Assembly: GCA_947570265.1 (NCBI GenBank)
Contig: CANOUR010000002.1
Span: forward strand, 23,949-87,948
Source of the DNA: an uncultured Bacteroidales bacterium
GTDB taxonomy: Bacteria > Bacteroidota > Bacteroidia > Bacteroidales > Muribaculaceae
Direction of reading: 5' to 3'
Length of the DNA stretch: 64,000 nucleotides
The notes beneath the pieces were generated by a model. That model was not told where the DNA came from, did no database searches, and worked only from the letters and a program-made list of their open reading frames with translations. Positions 1 through 7,811 of this stretch are shown here, one piece after another. A program made the position numbers and the translations under genes. Within the stretch, counting starts at the first letter, position 1. Each line of letters starts with the position of its first letter.

Positions 1-675
1 AATATCATCGGCAGCATCACCGAGGCGGTCGGTGAGCAGATAGCACAAGGCCCTTTCAGCATAGTATTCAGGCTGCGCTTCCTTGCGCAATGCCGATGTA
101 TAGCTGCGTGCCGCCGCTGTGTAATCACCTGCGGCCATAGCGAGCGTGGCCATCCCTACATGGGTCAGCAAAGTGTCGGGAGCAAGATGCTGCAATCTCC
201 TGAAATCGTCGGCCGCACCCGACACATCGCCATTGCGCAGCCTTATCATGCCATGATAGAAATGCGGCTCGACCGCCGCACTGTCGAGTTCGATCAGACG
301 CGCATAATCGGCCATCGCCCTATCCGTACGCCCGGTTGCCGTAAGCACCCGCGCCCGGTTGCGCAACACCACTGTCGACTTCGGTGCCAACTCATGGGCT
401 GCATCGAGCGTGGCCACAGCGAGCGAATCATTGCCCATGGCGAAGCGCACCATGCCGAGATTTGACATCAACAGCACGTTCATAGGATTACCGGGCTGCA
501 TCGACATAGCCTCGGTGAGCTTGCACTCAGCCTCGGCGAGTCTGCCGGCGGCGATATCGGCGTCGGCGTCGCCCATCAGATCGAAATACCGGCCGGGCAC
601 ATCATCGGCGACTGCGGCGACACTGACGGCCAGTACACCAGCCACAGCGATGAATATGTTGCGGAATGTGGTCAT
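1..675 (-). CDS. TPR-repeat secreted/periplasmic protein (C-terminus outside window)
   Basis: The reading frame is open from an ATG at 675 down to the window edge, giving 225 codons with no stop. The N-terminus is a signal peptide (MTTFRNIFIAVAGVLAVSVA, then a likely cut before ADDVPG). The rest is helical repeats typical of TPR units, for example alanine- and leucine-rich pairs around 'AMGNDSLAVATLDAAHEL' and 'ALRKEAQPEYYAERALCYLL'. TPR arrays are protein-interaction scaffolds; no catalytic domain is visible. Its ATG overlaps the stop of the AraC-type gene upstream (ATGA), so the two are probably translationally coupled. The partner and the true length are unknown because the gene is cut. 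Confidence 0.8.
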   Translation of the reverse strand, partial: MTTFRNIFIAVAGVLAVSVAAVADDVPGRYFDLMGDADADIAAGRLAEAECKLTEAMSMQPGNPMNVLLMSNLGMVRFAMGNDSLAVATLDAAHELAPKSTVVLRNRARVLTATGRTDRAMADYARLIELDSAAVEPHFYHGMIRLRNGDVSGAADDFRRLQHLAPDTLLTHVGMATLAMAAGDYTAAARSYTSALRKEAQPEYYAERALCYLLTDRLGDAADDI

Positions 676-1568
676 ATGTCTGATGAAGATCGAAACTCGC
701 GCGGCGACATGCCGGTGTGATGCTTGAAATATTTTCCGAAAAACGATTGGTTGCTGAAATTGAGGGCGGCACTGACCTCCTGGATGGTCATCCCAGTGTT
801 GCGCAACATCAGCTTTGCCTCAAGCACAACCTTGCGGTCGATCCATTCTCCGGCGGGTATGCCGCTGACCGACTTCACCACTGCCGACAGATGCTTGGGA
901 CTCAGACACAGTTTGCGGGCATAGTGGCCGACTGCGCGGTCAGTGCGGTAGTCCTGCTCGATCAGGGCGATGAATTTCGACAGCAGTTCCTCACGGCGCG
1001 TGGGCACACGCTTTCTGCGCTCCATGATTGTAGTGTAGATGCCGAGCGTCTCGTAGAACAGAGCCTCGCAGACGGCGTTGACCGTCATACGCGCATACGG
1101 CACATCCTCAGTCTCTGCGTTTTTACGCATCAACAGATTATGGAGCAGGCGTATGTTCTCAAGCTCGGACTCGCTCACGGGCACTATGGGATTATCCTTG
1201 AAATAAGCCAGACAGGGCGCCATATAGGTCATCATCGGCAACAGGCCGTCGAGTTTATCATCTTCGGCAAGAATGATAAAACCCTTGAAGTCGCTCGTCT
1301 CACGGATATCGTGGACAACATGCCCCCGGCGCAACACCATTATCGATCCGGCGTGCATCTCACGTGGCGCCAGGTCGATTATTCCTGAGATTGATCCGGC
1401 CTCACACACCACAAGAAGCGTGAGGTCGACATGATGCGGCGTGACAAGTCCGAGCAACTCACTGAACGAATTGAAGATGCCAAGTCCGTTTTTCATCCAC
1501 GACTCAGCTGCCATACGGTTTGCAACCCCAATATCGTTGACCATTATATCTTCAGCTGTTGAACTCAT
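672..1568 (-). CDS. AraC-family transcriptional regulator
   Basis: The 298-residue protein ends with a typical AraC DNA-binding domain of two helix-turn-helix motifs (about residues 200-298: 'YARKLCLSPKHLSAVVKSVSG', then 'IQEVSAALNFSNQSFFGKYFK' and 'HHTGMSPREFR'). The N-terminal 190 residues resemble a cupin-like sensory domain, as in Bacteroidetes AraC regulators without a membrane segment. The start at 1568 overlaps the DUF2007 gene by 17 bp; a second ATG at 1544 lies just after that gene's stop and is equally possible. It sits in the minus-strand operon running from the Ig-like lipoprotein to the TPR gene. The ligand and target genes cannot be read from the sequence. Confidence 0.92.
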   Translation of the reverse strand: MSSTAEDIMVNDIGVANRMAAESWMKNGLGIFNSFSELLGLVTPHHVDLTLLVVCEAGSISGIIDLAPREMHAGSIMVLRRGHVVHDIRETSDFKGFIILAEDDKLDGLLPMMTYMAPCLAYFKDNPIVPVSESELENIRLLHNLLMRKNAETEDVPYARMTVNAVCEALFYETLGIYTTIMERRKRVPTRREELLSKFIALIEQDYRTDRAVGHYARKLCLSPKHLSAVVKSVSGIPAGEWIDRKVVLEAKLMLRNTGMTIQEVSAALNFSNQSFFGKYFKHHTGMSPREFRSSSDI

Positions 1569-1767
1569 TTACAAGAGCCTCCGCACGCTCGGCATCGGAG
1601 CGGCGCACAAGCAATCTCACCCCTCCGAACACCGGAACATAGAGATTGTTGTCATCCTCTACGACAGAGGCAATTCCATTTTCCTCAAGCATCCCCTTGA
1701 CGATATATGCGTCGGGGGCGACATTGAATGTGGCGATGCTTACTAATTCGTCAGACATGCGGATCAT
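1552..1767 (-). CDS. DUF2007-family small protein
   Basis: This 71-residue protein matches the DUF2007 pattern: a ferredoxin-like fold beginning 'VSIATFNVAPDAYIVKGMLE', then 'ENGIASVVEDDNN' and the ending 'VRRSDAERAEALVNEF'. The family is annotated as putative signal-transducing proteins, but no biochemical role is established. Its ATG at 1767 overlaps the mltG stop (ATGA); a second in-frame ATG at 1758 (MSDEL) could also be used. Co-transcription with mltG and the AraC gene is likely. Confidence 0.8.
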   Translation of the reverse strand: MIRMSDELVSIATFNVAPDAYIVKGMLEENGIASVVEDDNNLYVPVFGGVRLLVRRSDAERAEALVNEFNS

Positions 1768-2837
1768 TTTATTTTACGGCGGTTAAGCTCCGCCTGATAG
1801 CGGCGGGCGTTGGCCTGATGTGTGGAATAGTCGGATGCGAAATTATGATAACCCGAAAAATCCTCGCGGGCACACATGTAAAGAAATTTGTGAACCGGTG
1901 CGTCGAGAACTGCGTCGATTGTCGACACTTCGGGAACGCGTATAGGCCCGGGGGGCAACCCCGCATTGCGATATGTGTTGTAAGGCGATGCGACCGACAG
2001 CATCGGAAGCGTGATACGCCGGATGCTGAAGTCGCCCAACGAATATTTCACCGTGGGATCGGCCTGTAGCTTCATGCCCCGTTGCAGCCGGTTGATGTAG
2101 AGTCGAGCCACAGCAGGCATCTCATCTTTTTTCGATGTCTCTTCCTCGACTATGGATGCGATGGTCGACACCTGCACCGGCGTCAGACCAAGCTCCGCTG
2201 CTTTAGCCCGTCTTGCGGCGTTCCACACACTGTCGCGGTGGCGGAGCAGCTTCGCCACCAGCTCACCGGGTGACACAGTCCAGTAGAAACTGTAGGTGTC
2301 GGGGATAAACGCCGCGGGAAACTCCGCCTGACCATAGCCGTGTGCAACCAATGTGTCGGCCACAGCCTGCAAAAACTCATCGGCCGACATGTCGAGCCGT
2401 GAAGCCACACGCTGAGCCAACTGTGGCATTGTGCGAATGTTGTTGAACGTCAGATCGACGGGTGTCTGCCTACCTTTGGCAATACGGCGCGACAAGCTGA
2501 TCGCGCTCTCGCCCGGCTCCACACGATATGCACCGTGCGGACGGGCGTCGCCACCGGCTTGCAGCCGCCATAGTTTATAGACCTTATTGCCGAACTCATA
2601 TCCGAGATTCGATATCAGCGAATCGGCCACAGCTTCACGGCTCGTCTCTTCAGGAAGGTAGATCCAGGGTCTGTCGTCACCTCCATACCCACGGAAAGCA
2701 AAGACAATAATGGCCACGATGACCATCACCACAGCCAGTCCTCCGATGAGAAGAGCATGGGCGTGGCGGCTCATAAATCCTTCGGGCGCTTTCTTTCGCG
2801 TACGTTTTTTTGATTTTTCGTCGGTTTTGCGTTCCAT
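1764..2837 (-). CDS. mltG: Endolytic murein transglycosylase MltG (YceG-like)
   Basis: This inner-membrane lytic transglycosylase cleaves nascent peptidoglycan strands and limits glycan chain length. The 357-residue protein has a basic cytoplasmic tail (residues 1-27), one membrane segment (about 28-49) and a periplasmic YceG domain. The catalytic glutamate is in 'STIASIVEEETSKKDEMP', about E231, followed by the conserved 'LYINRLQRGMKLQADPTVKY' block. A later 'SPYNTYRNAGLPPGPI' motif is also characteristic. It starts 3 bp after the stop of the Ig-like lipoprotein gene and overlaps DUF2007 by 4 bp, so it lies inside one operon. Confidence 0.95.
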   Translation of the reverse strand: MERKTDEKSKKRTRKKAPEGFMSRHAHALLIGGLAVVMVIVAIIVFAFRGYGGDDRPWIYLPEETSREAVADSLISNLGYEFGNKVYKLWRLQAGGDARPHGAYRVEPGESAISLSRRIAKGRQTPVDLTFNNIRTMPQLAQRVASRLDMSADEFLQAVADTLVAHGYGQAEFPAAFIPDTYSFYWTVSPGELVAKLLRHRDSVWNAARRAKAAELGLTPVQVSTIASIVEEETSKKDEMPAVARLYINRLQRGMKLQADPTVKYSLGDFSIRRITLPMLSVASPYNTYRNAGLPPGPIRVPEVSTIDAVLDAPVHKFLYMCAREDFSGYHNFASDYSTHQANARRYQAELNRRKIK

Positions 2838-2840
2838 ATA

Positions 2841-4826
2841 TCAGCGAATTCGATTGCGATCGGCGGCAGGATTGCGGAAGAACGGATCTTGCTGATACTG
2901 ATCCCACAGCTCATCGACAGGTTCCTGCTCCCCGTCGACAGGCTCGTTGGGGTCGAAACCACGTGTTTTTGGTTTGTTTTTCTTGATTTCCTGCGGTTTC
3001 TGAAGATCTACCGGAGTCTCAAATATGTTCCATGACTGCTCGATGTCCCAATTTTTCTTAAGCTCGAGCTTGCGTGGATAGTAGAACACCTCTTCGGGCT
3101 GCGTTGCTGATGCTATCTCACCGGTGTCCCACACGCCGTTGGCGTTGCGGTCGATGAACAACCGGGCATAATATGTGCCCGGCATGAGATATTCAAACGT
3201 GGCAACTCCATTTTCCACACCTGCGGAGCGGAATGGCTCGTCGCTACGCAACAGCTCGACCACAGCCTGCACCGAATCGGGAATACCCGACACAGTGAAA
3301 AACAGCGCCGAATAGTCCTCAAGAGCGCGGGTCGTGAATATGTGCTGCAAAGGCTTGTTGTGCAGACCATATATGTCGTGTATCATGGCCGAATCAACCG
3401 TGAGCCGGTATCGCGTGCCCGGCTTCCACTCATATTCAGCTTTGAAATCGCGCGGTTTGAGCGAATCGATCATCACTATGTCCGGAGCTTTCACCGCTAG
3501 CCACAATGTGTCGGAAAGATACTCCATGCTGACACCCGTTGTGTCGATCCACCGCACCGGAGCAGATGCCACAAACGACAAAGCCGCATTGAGATCCTGG
3601 GTTGTGCCGCCCGAGGGACTGAAACTGAGAAAATCGGTCAGCGGCGCCACGGAGTCGGCAGGCAGCGTGTCGGGCTGTTCCTTCACTTTCTTTGCCTTTG
3701 ATTTTTTCTGTCCACGTAGTGTGAACGGAATAGTGTCGGTGCGCCAGCTTATCTGGTCAAGCGAATCTGTGAACTGATAGCGTGTAGCGATTTTAAGCGA
3801 ATCGACAGACATCAGAGCGGTATCGGCGATCCAGAAAGTCAGCGAATCGCGTCCGGCAGATGATTCGGTGACACTCATGCGGCTGAAATCATAACCATCG
3901 AACCGTCCGCCGACCACCGTCATATGCGGCAACGAATCGGCGGGCGCCGAGAAAACAAGTTGCAGGCGTTTGCGCTCGGGGCGCTCGTTCTTCACAAGAT
4001 AACGGGGCGAATAATTCTCGTTGAACCATGTGAGCAACACGTCGTCAGGGAGAAAACGTGTGCCGGTTCTCACCACCACACTGTCCATGCCGGCAGAGCT
4101 TGTGACAGTGTCGGTGTATTCGGCCGGTTCTGACGTAGGACTGATCTCAACATCATAAAAAGCCACATCCTCCGATCGATCCCAATGAAAATCACGGTTG
4201 ACGTCGTTGATGGCGAATATGCGGTAAGCGCCGGGGCGCAGATTGCGTACGGTAAAATGTCCGAGCTGGTTGGTCTTGGTGATACGTTCGAGCGACATGG
4301 TGGTCAGCGTTGTGTCGGCAAAACCGTCGGCGCTGTACACACCCACTACCATGCCCTGTGCCGGCTCGAGATTGCGTGCTTCAAAGACCATGCCCGAGAT
4401 CGAGAGTGTGTCGCGCACCGCTCCGGTCGAGAAATCGAGCGCGAATCCGTCGAGCACGTTGTTTTCATTAAGATCGCGCACGGCATCGGCAAAATCAACC
4501 GTGTAAGTGACATCGGGCAGAAGAGTGTCCATGAACTCGACTATGACTCTGCGGCCATTGCCCGAGATGCGCGCCGGTTGCTTTTGCGGTGGCGAGACCA
4601 CCACCTTGTTCGACGGGTCGTCGAGACTGATATTCTCATCGAAATACACGCTGAGGCGCGAACCGGCGAAATGCAGTGAACCGGGTGGCGGATCGCTCCT
4701 GACAAAACGCGGCGGGGTTTCATCACGAGGCCCCCCCTCGGGACGTCCTATCGAAGCGCACGCCGCCATGACCGCAGCTCCAACCACGGCCAACAACAAT
4801 CTCAAATGCAGCAATCGTCGATCCAT
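2841..4826 (-). CDS. Ig-like domain (Big_5) lipoprotein
   Basis: The 661-residue protein starts with a lipoprotein signal; the lipobox 'AVMAAC' puts the lipidated Cys near residue 23. A bacterial Ig-like domain of the Big_5 type follows ('ETPPRFVRSDPPPGSLHF', 'LSVYFDENISLDD'). Further beta-rich repeats come next, and the C-terminal part resembles 'YYARLFIDRNANGVWDTGE', a motif frequent in this Bacteroidales family. Proteins of this kind are conserved, often adjacent to cell-envelope genes, but have no firmly assigned function. The tail is charged (KKNKPKTRGFDPNE). It heads the operon with mltG. The -7 box lies only 4 nt before the ATG. Confidence 0.85.
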   Translation of the reverse strand: MDRRLLHLRLLLAVVGAAVMAACASIGRPEGGPRDETPPRFVRSDPPPGSLHFAGSRLSVYFDENISLDDPSNKVVVSPPQKQPARISGNGRRVIVEFMDTLLPDVTYTVDFADAVRDLNENNVLDGFALDFSTGAVRDTLSISGMVFEARNLEPAQGMVVGVYSADGFADTTLTTMSLERITKTNQLGHFTVRNLRPGAYRIFAINDVNRDFHWDRSEDVAFYDVEISPTSEPAEYTDTVTSSAGMDSVVVRTGTRFLPDDVLLTWFNENYSPRYLVKNERPERKRLQLVFSAPADSLPHMTVVGGRFDGYDFSRMSVTESSAGRDSLTFWIADTALMSVDSLKIATRYQFTDSLDQISWRTDTIPFTLRGQKKSKAKKVKEQPDTLPADSVAPLTDFLSFSPSGGTTQDLNAALSFVASAPVRWIDTTGVSMEYLSDTLWLAVKAPDIVMIDSLKPRDFKAEYEWKPGTRYRLTVDSAMIHDIYGLHNKPLQHIFTTRALEDYSALFFTVSGIPDSVQAVVELLRSDEPFRSAGVENGVATFEYLMPGTYYARLFIDRNANGVWDTGEIASATQPEEVFYYPRKLELKKNWDIEQSWNIFETPVDLQKPQEIKKNKPKTRGFDPNEPVDGEQEPVDELWDQYQQDPFFRNPAADRNRIR

Positions 4827-4830
4827 ACGG

Positions 4831-4838
4831 CAAAGTTA
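4831..4838 (-). promoter_or_regulatory. -7 box TAACTTTG of the Ig-like lipoprotein operon
   Basis: On the minus strand TAACTTTG matches the Bacteroidetes -7 consensus TAnnTTTG exactly. A GTTG at 4856-4859 could serve as the -33 element, although the spacer is short (17 bp). Only 4 nt separate the box from the ATG at 4826, so the transcript would start at or near the start codon. Confidence 0.55.
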
Positions 4839-4974
4839 GCAAAAATCCGCAGGAGCAACCCGATATGAAAGCCTGGTCTCCCTTAAATTTTACAAAAATG
4901 CCTGTACGGAGGTCCGTCAAACAACCGCCGGCTTTATTTTTGACAATAAGTAAAGCCATCAGCTGCAAAATGGC

Positions 4975-4982
4975 TATATTTG
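4975..4982 (+). promoter_or_regulatory. -7 box TATATTTG of the secreted protein gene
   Basis: TATATTTG is an exact match to TAnnTTTG. Seven bases separate it from the ATG at 4990, which predicts a leaderless or nearly leaderless mRNA. I see no good TTTG at the expected -33 distance. Confidence 0.5.
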
Positions 4983-4989
4983 CAACATC

Positions 4990-6273
4990 ATGAAACACTT
5001 GTATCTATTTGCTGCAATGGCGTCTGTCTGCGCCAACGCATGGTCGCAGGAGCTACCTGCCACAAACGAGCCTAATGAGGGTCTATACTTCATGCAGTGC
5101 TATATCCGTCAATATTCCGACCGAGCGATCAACACATTCATCAATTTTCAGATGGTGAAAGATGGCGAGAACAACGATTATGTGCTTCATGGAATTGTCG
5201 ACGAGTTGATCGAATATGGCTCGATGCGACAAGACGGCAAGATCGAGAAGGTGTCGGATCTGCGTGGCCACATCGGAAGCGACGGACTGCTGACCATAGC
5301 GCCGTGGCAGCATGTCATGCGCCAGCAGGATGAAAACGGTGTGTGGCACGATGTGTATTTCACCGGAGGTTATTGCGGTTGGGATTTCACTGACGAGGAT
5401 GACCTGAAGCAATCTGACAACAACTCAAATCTCGCCGTGAAAGATCTGCCGGTATTCTTCACCGTCAGGGACAATAATGGCGAATACACATCAATGTATT
5501 CTGAAAACGGATTTTTCTTCGTTTGGGAAAATGAATCCACCGATGAAAAGCGATTCCATTACTGCGATTACTTCCAAGTATCCGGAGATATAACGCAATA
5601 CAATGCCATCTTCAATGCCGAGGAACATGACAGCGACAACCATTTGCCGATAGCCCCACACAAATCGTTCTACATGGATTGGGACGGTGCGAAAATCTTT
5701 CACGGCTATGTCGTTATAGTAGATGATATTATGAAGATCTCTTCGGCATGGCAACCGCATAGCTACAACAAAGCGTCTGCACCGGCAGTGACATTCTCAC
5801 GTAACGCCACAGACTCAGACGTGTGGAACAGCATAAACACATTATGCGGTATTTCCGGAAATCCACTGAACGCATATCTTTGGGAAATTGACAGCGACAG
5901 AAATCTTATAGGCGATGAAGCCAATCTGACCGTGAAGACCCGCAAGGACGAATGGGGTAACATGGTAATTGACTTACCCACATACAGACGTATGTATTAT
6001 ACTCCGGAAGGACACTTAAGTATGTCTTTCAACACTGAATATCCGCAAGTTATCACAATATATCGCTTTATACCTGAAGTAAAGTTGCCGGAAAACGGTG
6101 ACAACGGTGACAATGGTGATAACGGAGAAAATGCCATCCTGACCCAAACCGCATCGGACGGCCATGACAATGTGGAATACTTCAACCTGCAGGGCATGCG
6201 TCTGAACAATCCCGTCAGAGGCACAATCGTGATCGAACGCAAAGGAATGAATTGCCGCAAGATCCGTTTCTGA
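4990..6273 (+). CDS. Secreted protein of unknown function with type IX-like C-terminal tail
   Basis: I do not recognise a family for the main body. The 427-residue protein has a signal peptide ('MKHLYLFAAMASVCANAWSQ', cut near residue 20) and a beta-rich body rich in aromatic and acidic residues. A short Asn-Gly-Asp repeat linker ('NGDNGDNGDNGE') follows. The C-terminus 'VEYFNLQGMRLNNPVRGTIV' then 'IERKGMNCRKIRF' resembles the short Bacteroidales tail of the form 'YNLQGxRVxxPxxGxYI', linked to outer-membrane export or anchoring. PorV is encoded at 60 kb, so type IX export is plausible. A surface or extracellular location is inferred; no enzyme motif is seen. Confidence 0.75.
   Translation: MKHLYLFAAMASVCANAWSQELPATNEPNEGLYFMQCYIRQYSDRAINTFINFQMVKDGENNDYVLHGIVDELIEYGSMRQDGKIEKVSDLRGHIGSDGLLTIAPWQHVMRQQDENGVWHDVYFTGGYCGWDFTDEDDLKQSDNNSNLAVKDLPVFFTVRDNNGEYTSMYSENGFFFVWENESTDEKRFHYCDYFQVSGDITQYNAIFNAEEHDSDNHLPIAPHKSFYMDWDGAKIFHGYVVIVDDIMKISSAWQPHSYNKASAPAVTFSRNATDSDVWNSINTLCGISGNPLNAYLWEIDSDRNLIGDEANLTVKTRKDEWGNMVIDLPTYRRMYYTPEGHLSMSFNTEYPQVITIYRFIPEVKLPENGDNGDNGDNGENAILTQTASDGHDNVEYFNLQGMRLNNPVRGTIVIERKGMNCRKIRF
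6094..6132 (+). repeat. In-frame 9-bp tandem repeat encoding (Asn-Gly-Asp)n
   Basis: Four copies of a 9-bp unit close to GGTGAYAAY encode NGD-NGD-NGD-NGE between the folded body and the C-terminal tail of the secreted protein. It looks like a flexible linker that can vary in copy number by slippage. Confidence 0.7.
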
Positions 6274-6298
6274 TCTCAGAGTGTGTTCCAACCACAAA

Positions 6299-6328
6299 AC
6301 CGCCGCGGGCTTCACAGCTCACGGCGGT
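6299..6328. terminator. Probable bidirectional terminator between convergent genes
   Basis: ACCGCCG (6299-6305) is complementary to CGGCGGT (6322-6328), with a 16-nt loop. It lies in the 83-bp gap between the convergent secreted-protein and ferritin-like genes. It has no U-tract, so efficiency is uncertain. Confidence 0.45.
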
Positions 6329-6356
6329 CACACGTTCATTGGGAAAATTGAGTGAG

Positions 6357-6845
6357 TTATGCATTCCGGCACAGACGCCGCCGTCGCGGGCCTATGCTGT
6401 AAAGCAGATCCTGTATATGCTGCTCGCTGCGAGCCTCTTCGAGAAGTATCTCGTCGGCCAGCGAGCAGGTGCGCTTATCCGACTTCCGTGCGAGATCAGC
6501 GATTTCCTGATATCGTATCATGGCATCCTCTTCAGCCATGCGTATCGATTTAAGAAACTGCTCAAGACCATGGCACACCGAGGTAAACGAAGCGGGGCGC
6601 ATGTCGGCAAACGAAACTTCAGGTCGCCCGCCAAGTTCGATAATGCGCCGGCAAAGCAGCTTGGCATGACGCAACTTGCCTGCGGCATGGCGGAGCAATG
6701 ATGCCGGCAGATCGATAAACTGAGGACAGACAACGGTGCGCGATGCAGCCCAATAGCGGTAGTAAGCGAGCCATTCGGCGCTCAATGCGGCACACAGCCG
6801 ATCGAGCAGCGGAGACTTGCCGGTGAAAGGGATTTTGTCAGTCAT
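6357..6845 (-). CDS. Ferritin-like domain protein
   Basis: The 162-residue protein has the four-helix pattern of the ferritin/Dps-like superfamily: helix 1 'LCAALSAEWLAYYRYW', helix 2 with 'KLRHAKLLCRRIIELGG', helix 3 'LKSIRMAEEDAMIRYQEIAD', helix 4 'LADEILLEEARSEQHIQDLL'. Such proteins bind a di-iron site and store iron or detoxify peroxide. The Glu in helix 1, the Glu in helix 3 and E..EE..H in helix 4 are present, but the usual ExxH of helix 2 reads KLRH, so one ligand may be missing. I chose the ATG at 6845 because the frame further upstream runs antisense through ksgA; ATGs at 6872 and 6881 are alternatives. It is transcribed divergently from ksgA. Confidence 0.75.
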   Translation of the reverse strand: MTDKIPFTGKSPLLDRLCAALSAEWLAYYRYWAASRTVVCPQFIDLPASLLRHAAGKLRHAKLLCRRIIELGGRPEVSFADMRPASFTSVCHGLEQFLKSIRMAEEDAMIRYQEIADLARKSDKRTCSLADEILLEEARSEQHIQDLLYSIGPRRRRLCRNA

Positions 6846-6948
6846 ACGTTGTGAGGGGTTATCAGTGAACATGTGTGACATTGTAACGTCCGTATCGCCG
6901 AATGGTTCGTATGAAACACGCGCCCACGGCACATACCGCGCAAATAAA

Positions 6949-6981
6949 TTTGGCTTTGCTCCCGACTTATTCGTATCTTTG
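6949..6981 (+). promoter_or_regulatory. Promoter of ksgA-mgtE
   Basis: TTTG (6949-6952), a 21-bp spacer and TATCTTTG (6974-6981) match the Bacteroidetes -33/-7 consensus. The transcript would start near 6988, about 32 nt before the ksgA ATG at 7020. This argues against the upstream in-frame ATG at 6984. Confidence 0.8.
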
Positions 6982-7019
6982 GGGTGCGCTACGCTAACTA
7001 CAAAAAGAAACTCCAAGTC

Positions 7020-7811
7020 ATGACAAAGAGAGTAAGACCCAAAAAAGCGCTCGGCCAGCATTTTCTTACAGACCTGAATGTGGCAAAGCGAATCGCCTCG
7101 ACCCTCGACGAATACAAGAACCTGCCTGTGATCGAGGTAGGCCCGGGAATGGGTGTGCTCACACAGTTCCTGATCGATGACGGACACGACGTGCGTGTTG
7201 CCGAGATCGACGACGAAAGTGTGGAGTATCTTAAAGAGAATTTTCCTGCTCTCGACGGTCGTATAATCGAAGGCGACTTTCTGAAAATGGATCTTGACGA
7301 TGTGTTTGCCGGCGACGGCAAATTCTGCGTCATCGGCAATTACCCCTACAATATATCGTCGCAGATATTCTTTCATGTGCTTGACTATAAAGACCGCGTG
7401 GCATGCTGCTCAGGCATGCTGCAGCGCGAGGTTGCCGAGCGCCTTGCGGCAAAACCGGGCACGAAAGCCCGCGGGATATTGAGTGTGCTGCTTCAGGCTT
7501 GGTTTGACGTGGAGTATCTTTTCACTGTTGACGAGAATGTGTTTAATCCGCCACCCAAGGTAAAAAGCGGCGTGGTGAGACTGACACGCAACACCGTCTC
7601 TGACCTCGGATGCGATCCCGCACTGTTCAAGACGGTGGTCAAAACCACATTCGGAATGCGCCGCAAGGCTTTGCGCAACAGTGTGCGCGGATTGCTGCCC
7701 GCCGGAGCTCCGTTGCCCACGAGCGAGCTGCTGGCAATGCGCCCCGAGCAACTCAGTGTCGCTGACTTCGTGGAACTCACCAATCTGATAGAATCTGTCC
7801 GTAAACAGTGA
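7020..7811 (+). CDS. ksgA: 16S rRNA dimethyladenosine transferase
   Basis: KsgA dimethylates two adjacent adenines in the 3' end helix of 16S rRNA (A1518/A1519 in E. coli numbering) late in 30S assembly. The 263-residue protein begins with the family's 'KKALGQHFLTD' motif. Its SAM-binding motif I 'IEVGPGMGVLTQFL' lies around residues 38-51, and the catalytic 'GNYPYNISSQI' follows. Length is normal for the family. The TGA stop shares its last base with the ATG of mgtE (TGATG), so the two are probably co-translated. Confidence 0.97.
   Translation: MTKRVRPKKALGQHFLTDLNVAKRIASTLDEYKNLPVIEVGPGMGVLTQFLIDDGHDVRVAEIDDESVEYLKENFPALDGRIIEGDFLKMDLDDVFAGDGKFCVIGNYPYNISSQIFFHVLDYKDRVACCSGMLQREVAERLAAKPGTKARGILSVLLQAWFDVEYLFTVDENVFNPPPKVKSGVVRLTRNTVSDLGCDPALFKTVVKTTFGMRRKALRNSVRGLLPAGAPLPTSELLAMRPEQLSVADFVELTNLIESVRKQ

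Noticed and set aside
6846..7376. Long N-terminal extension of the ferritin-like frame, antisense to ksgA
   Set aside because: It runs through the ksgA promoter and coding region, lacks family similarity, and the protein pattern begins only at the ATG at 6845.
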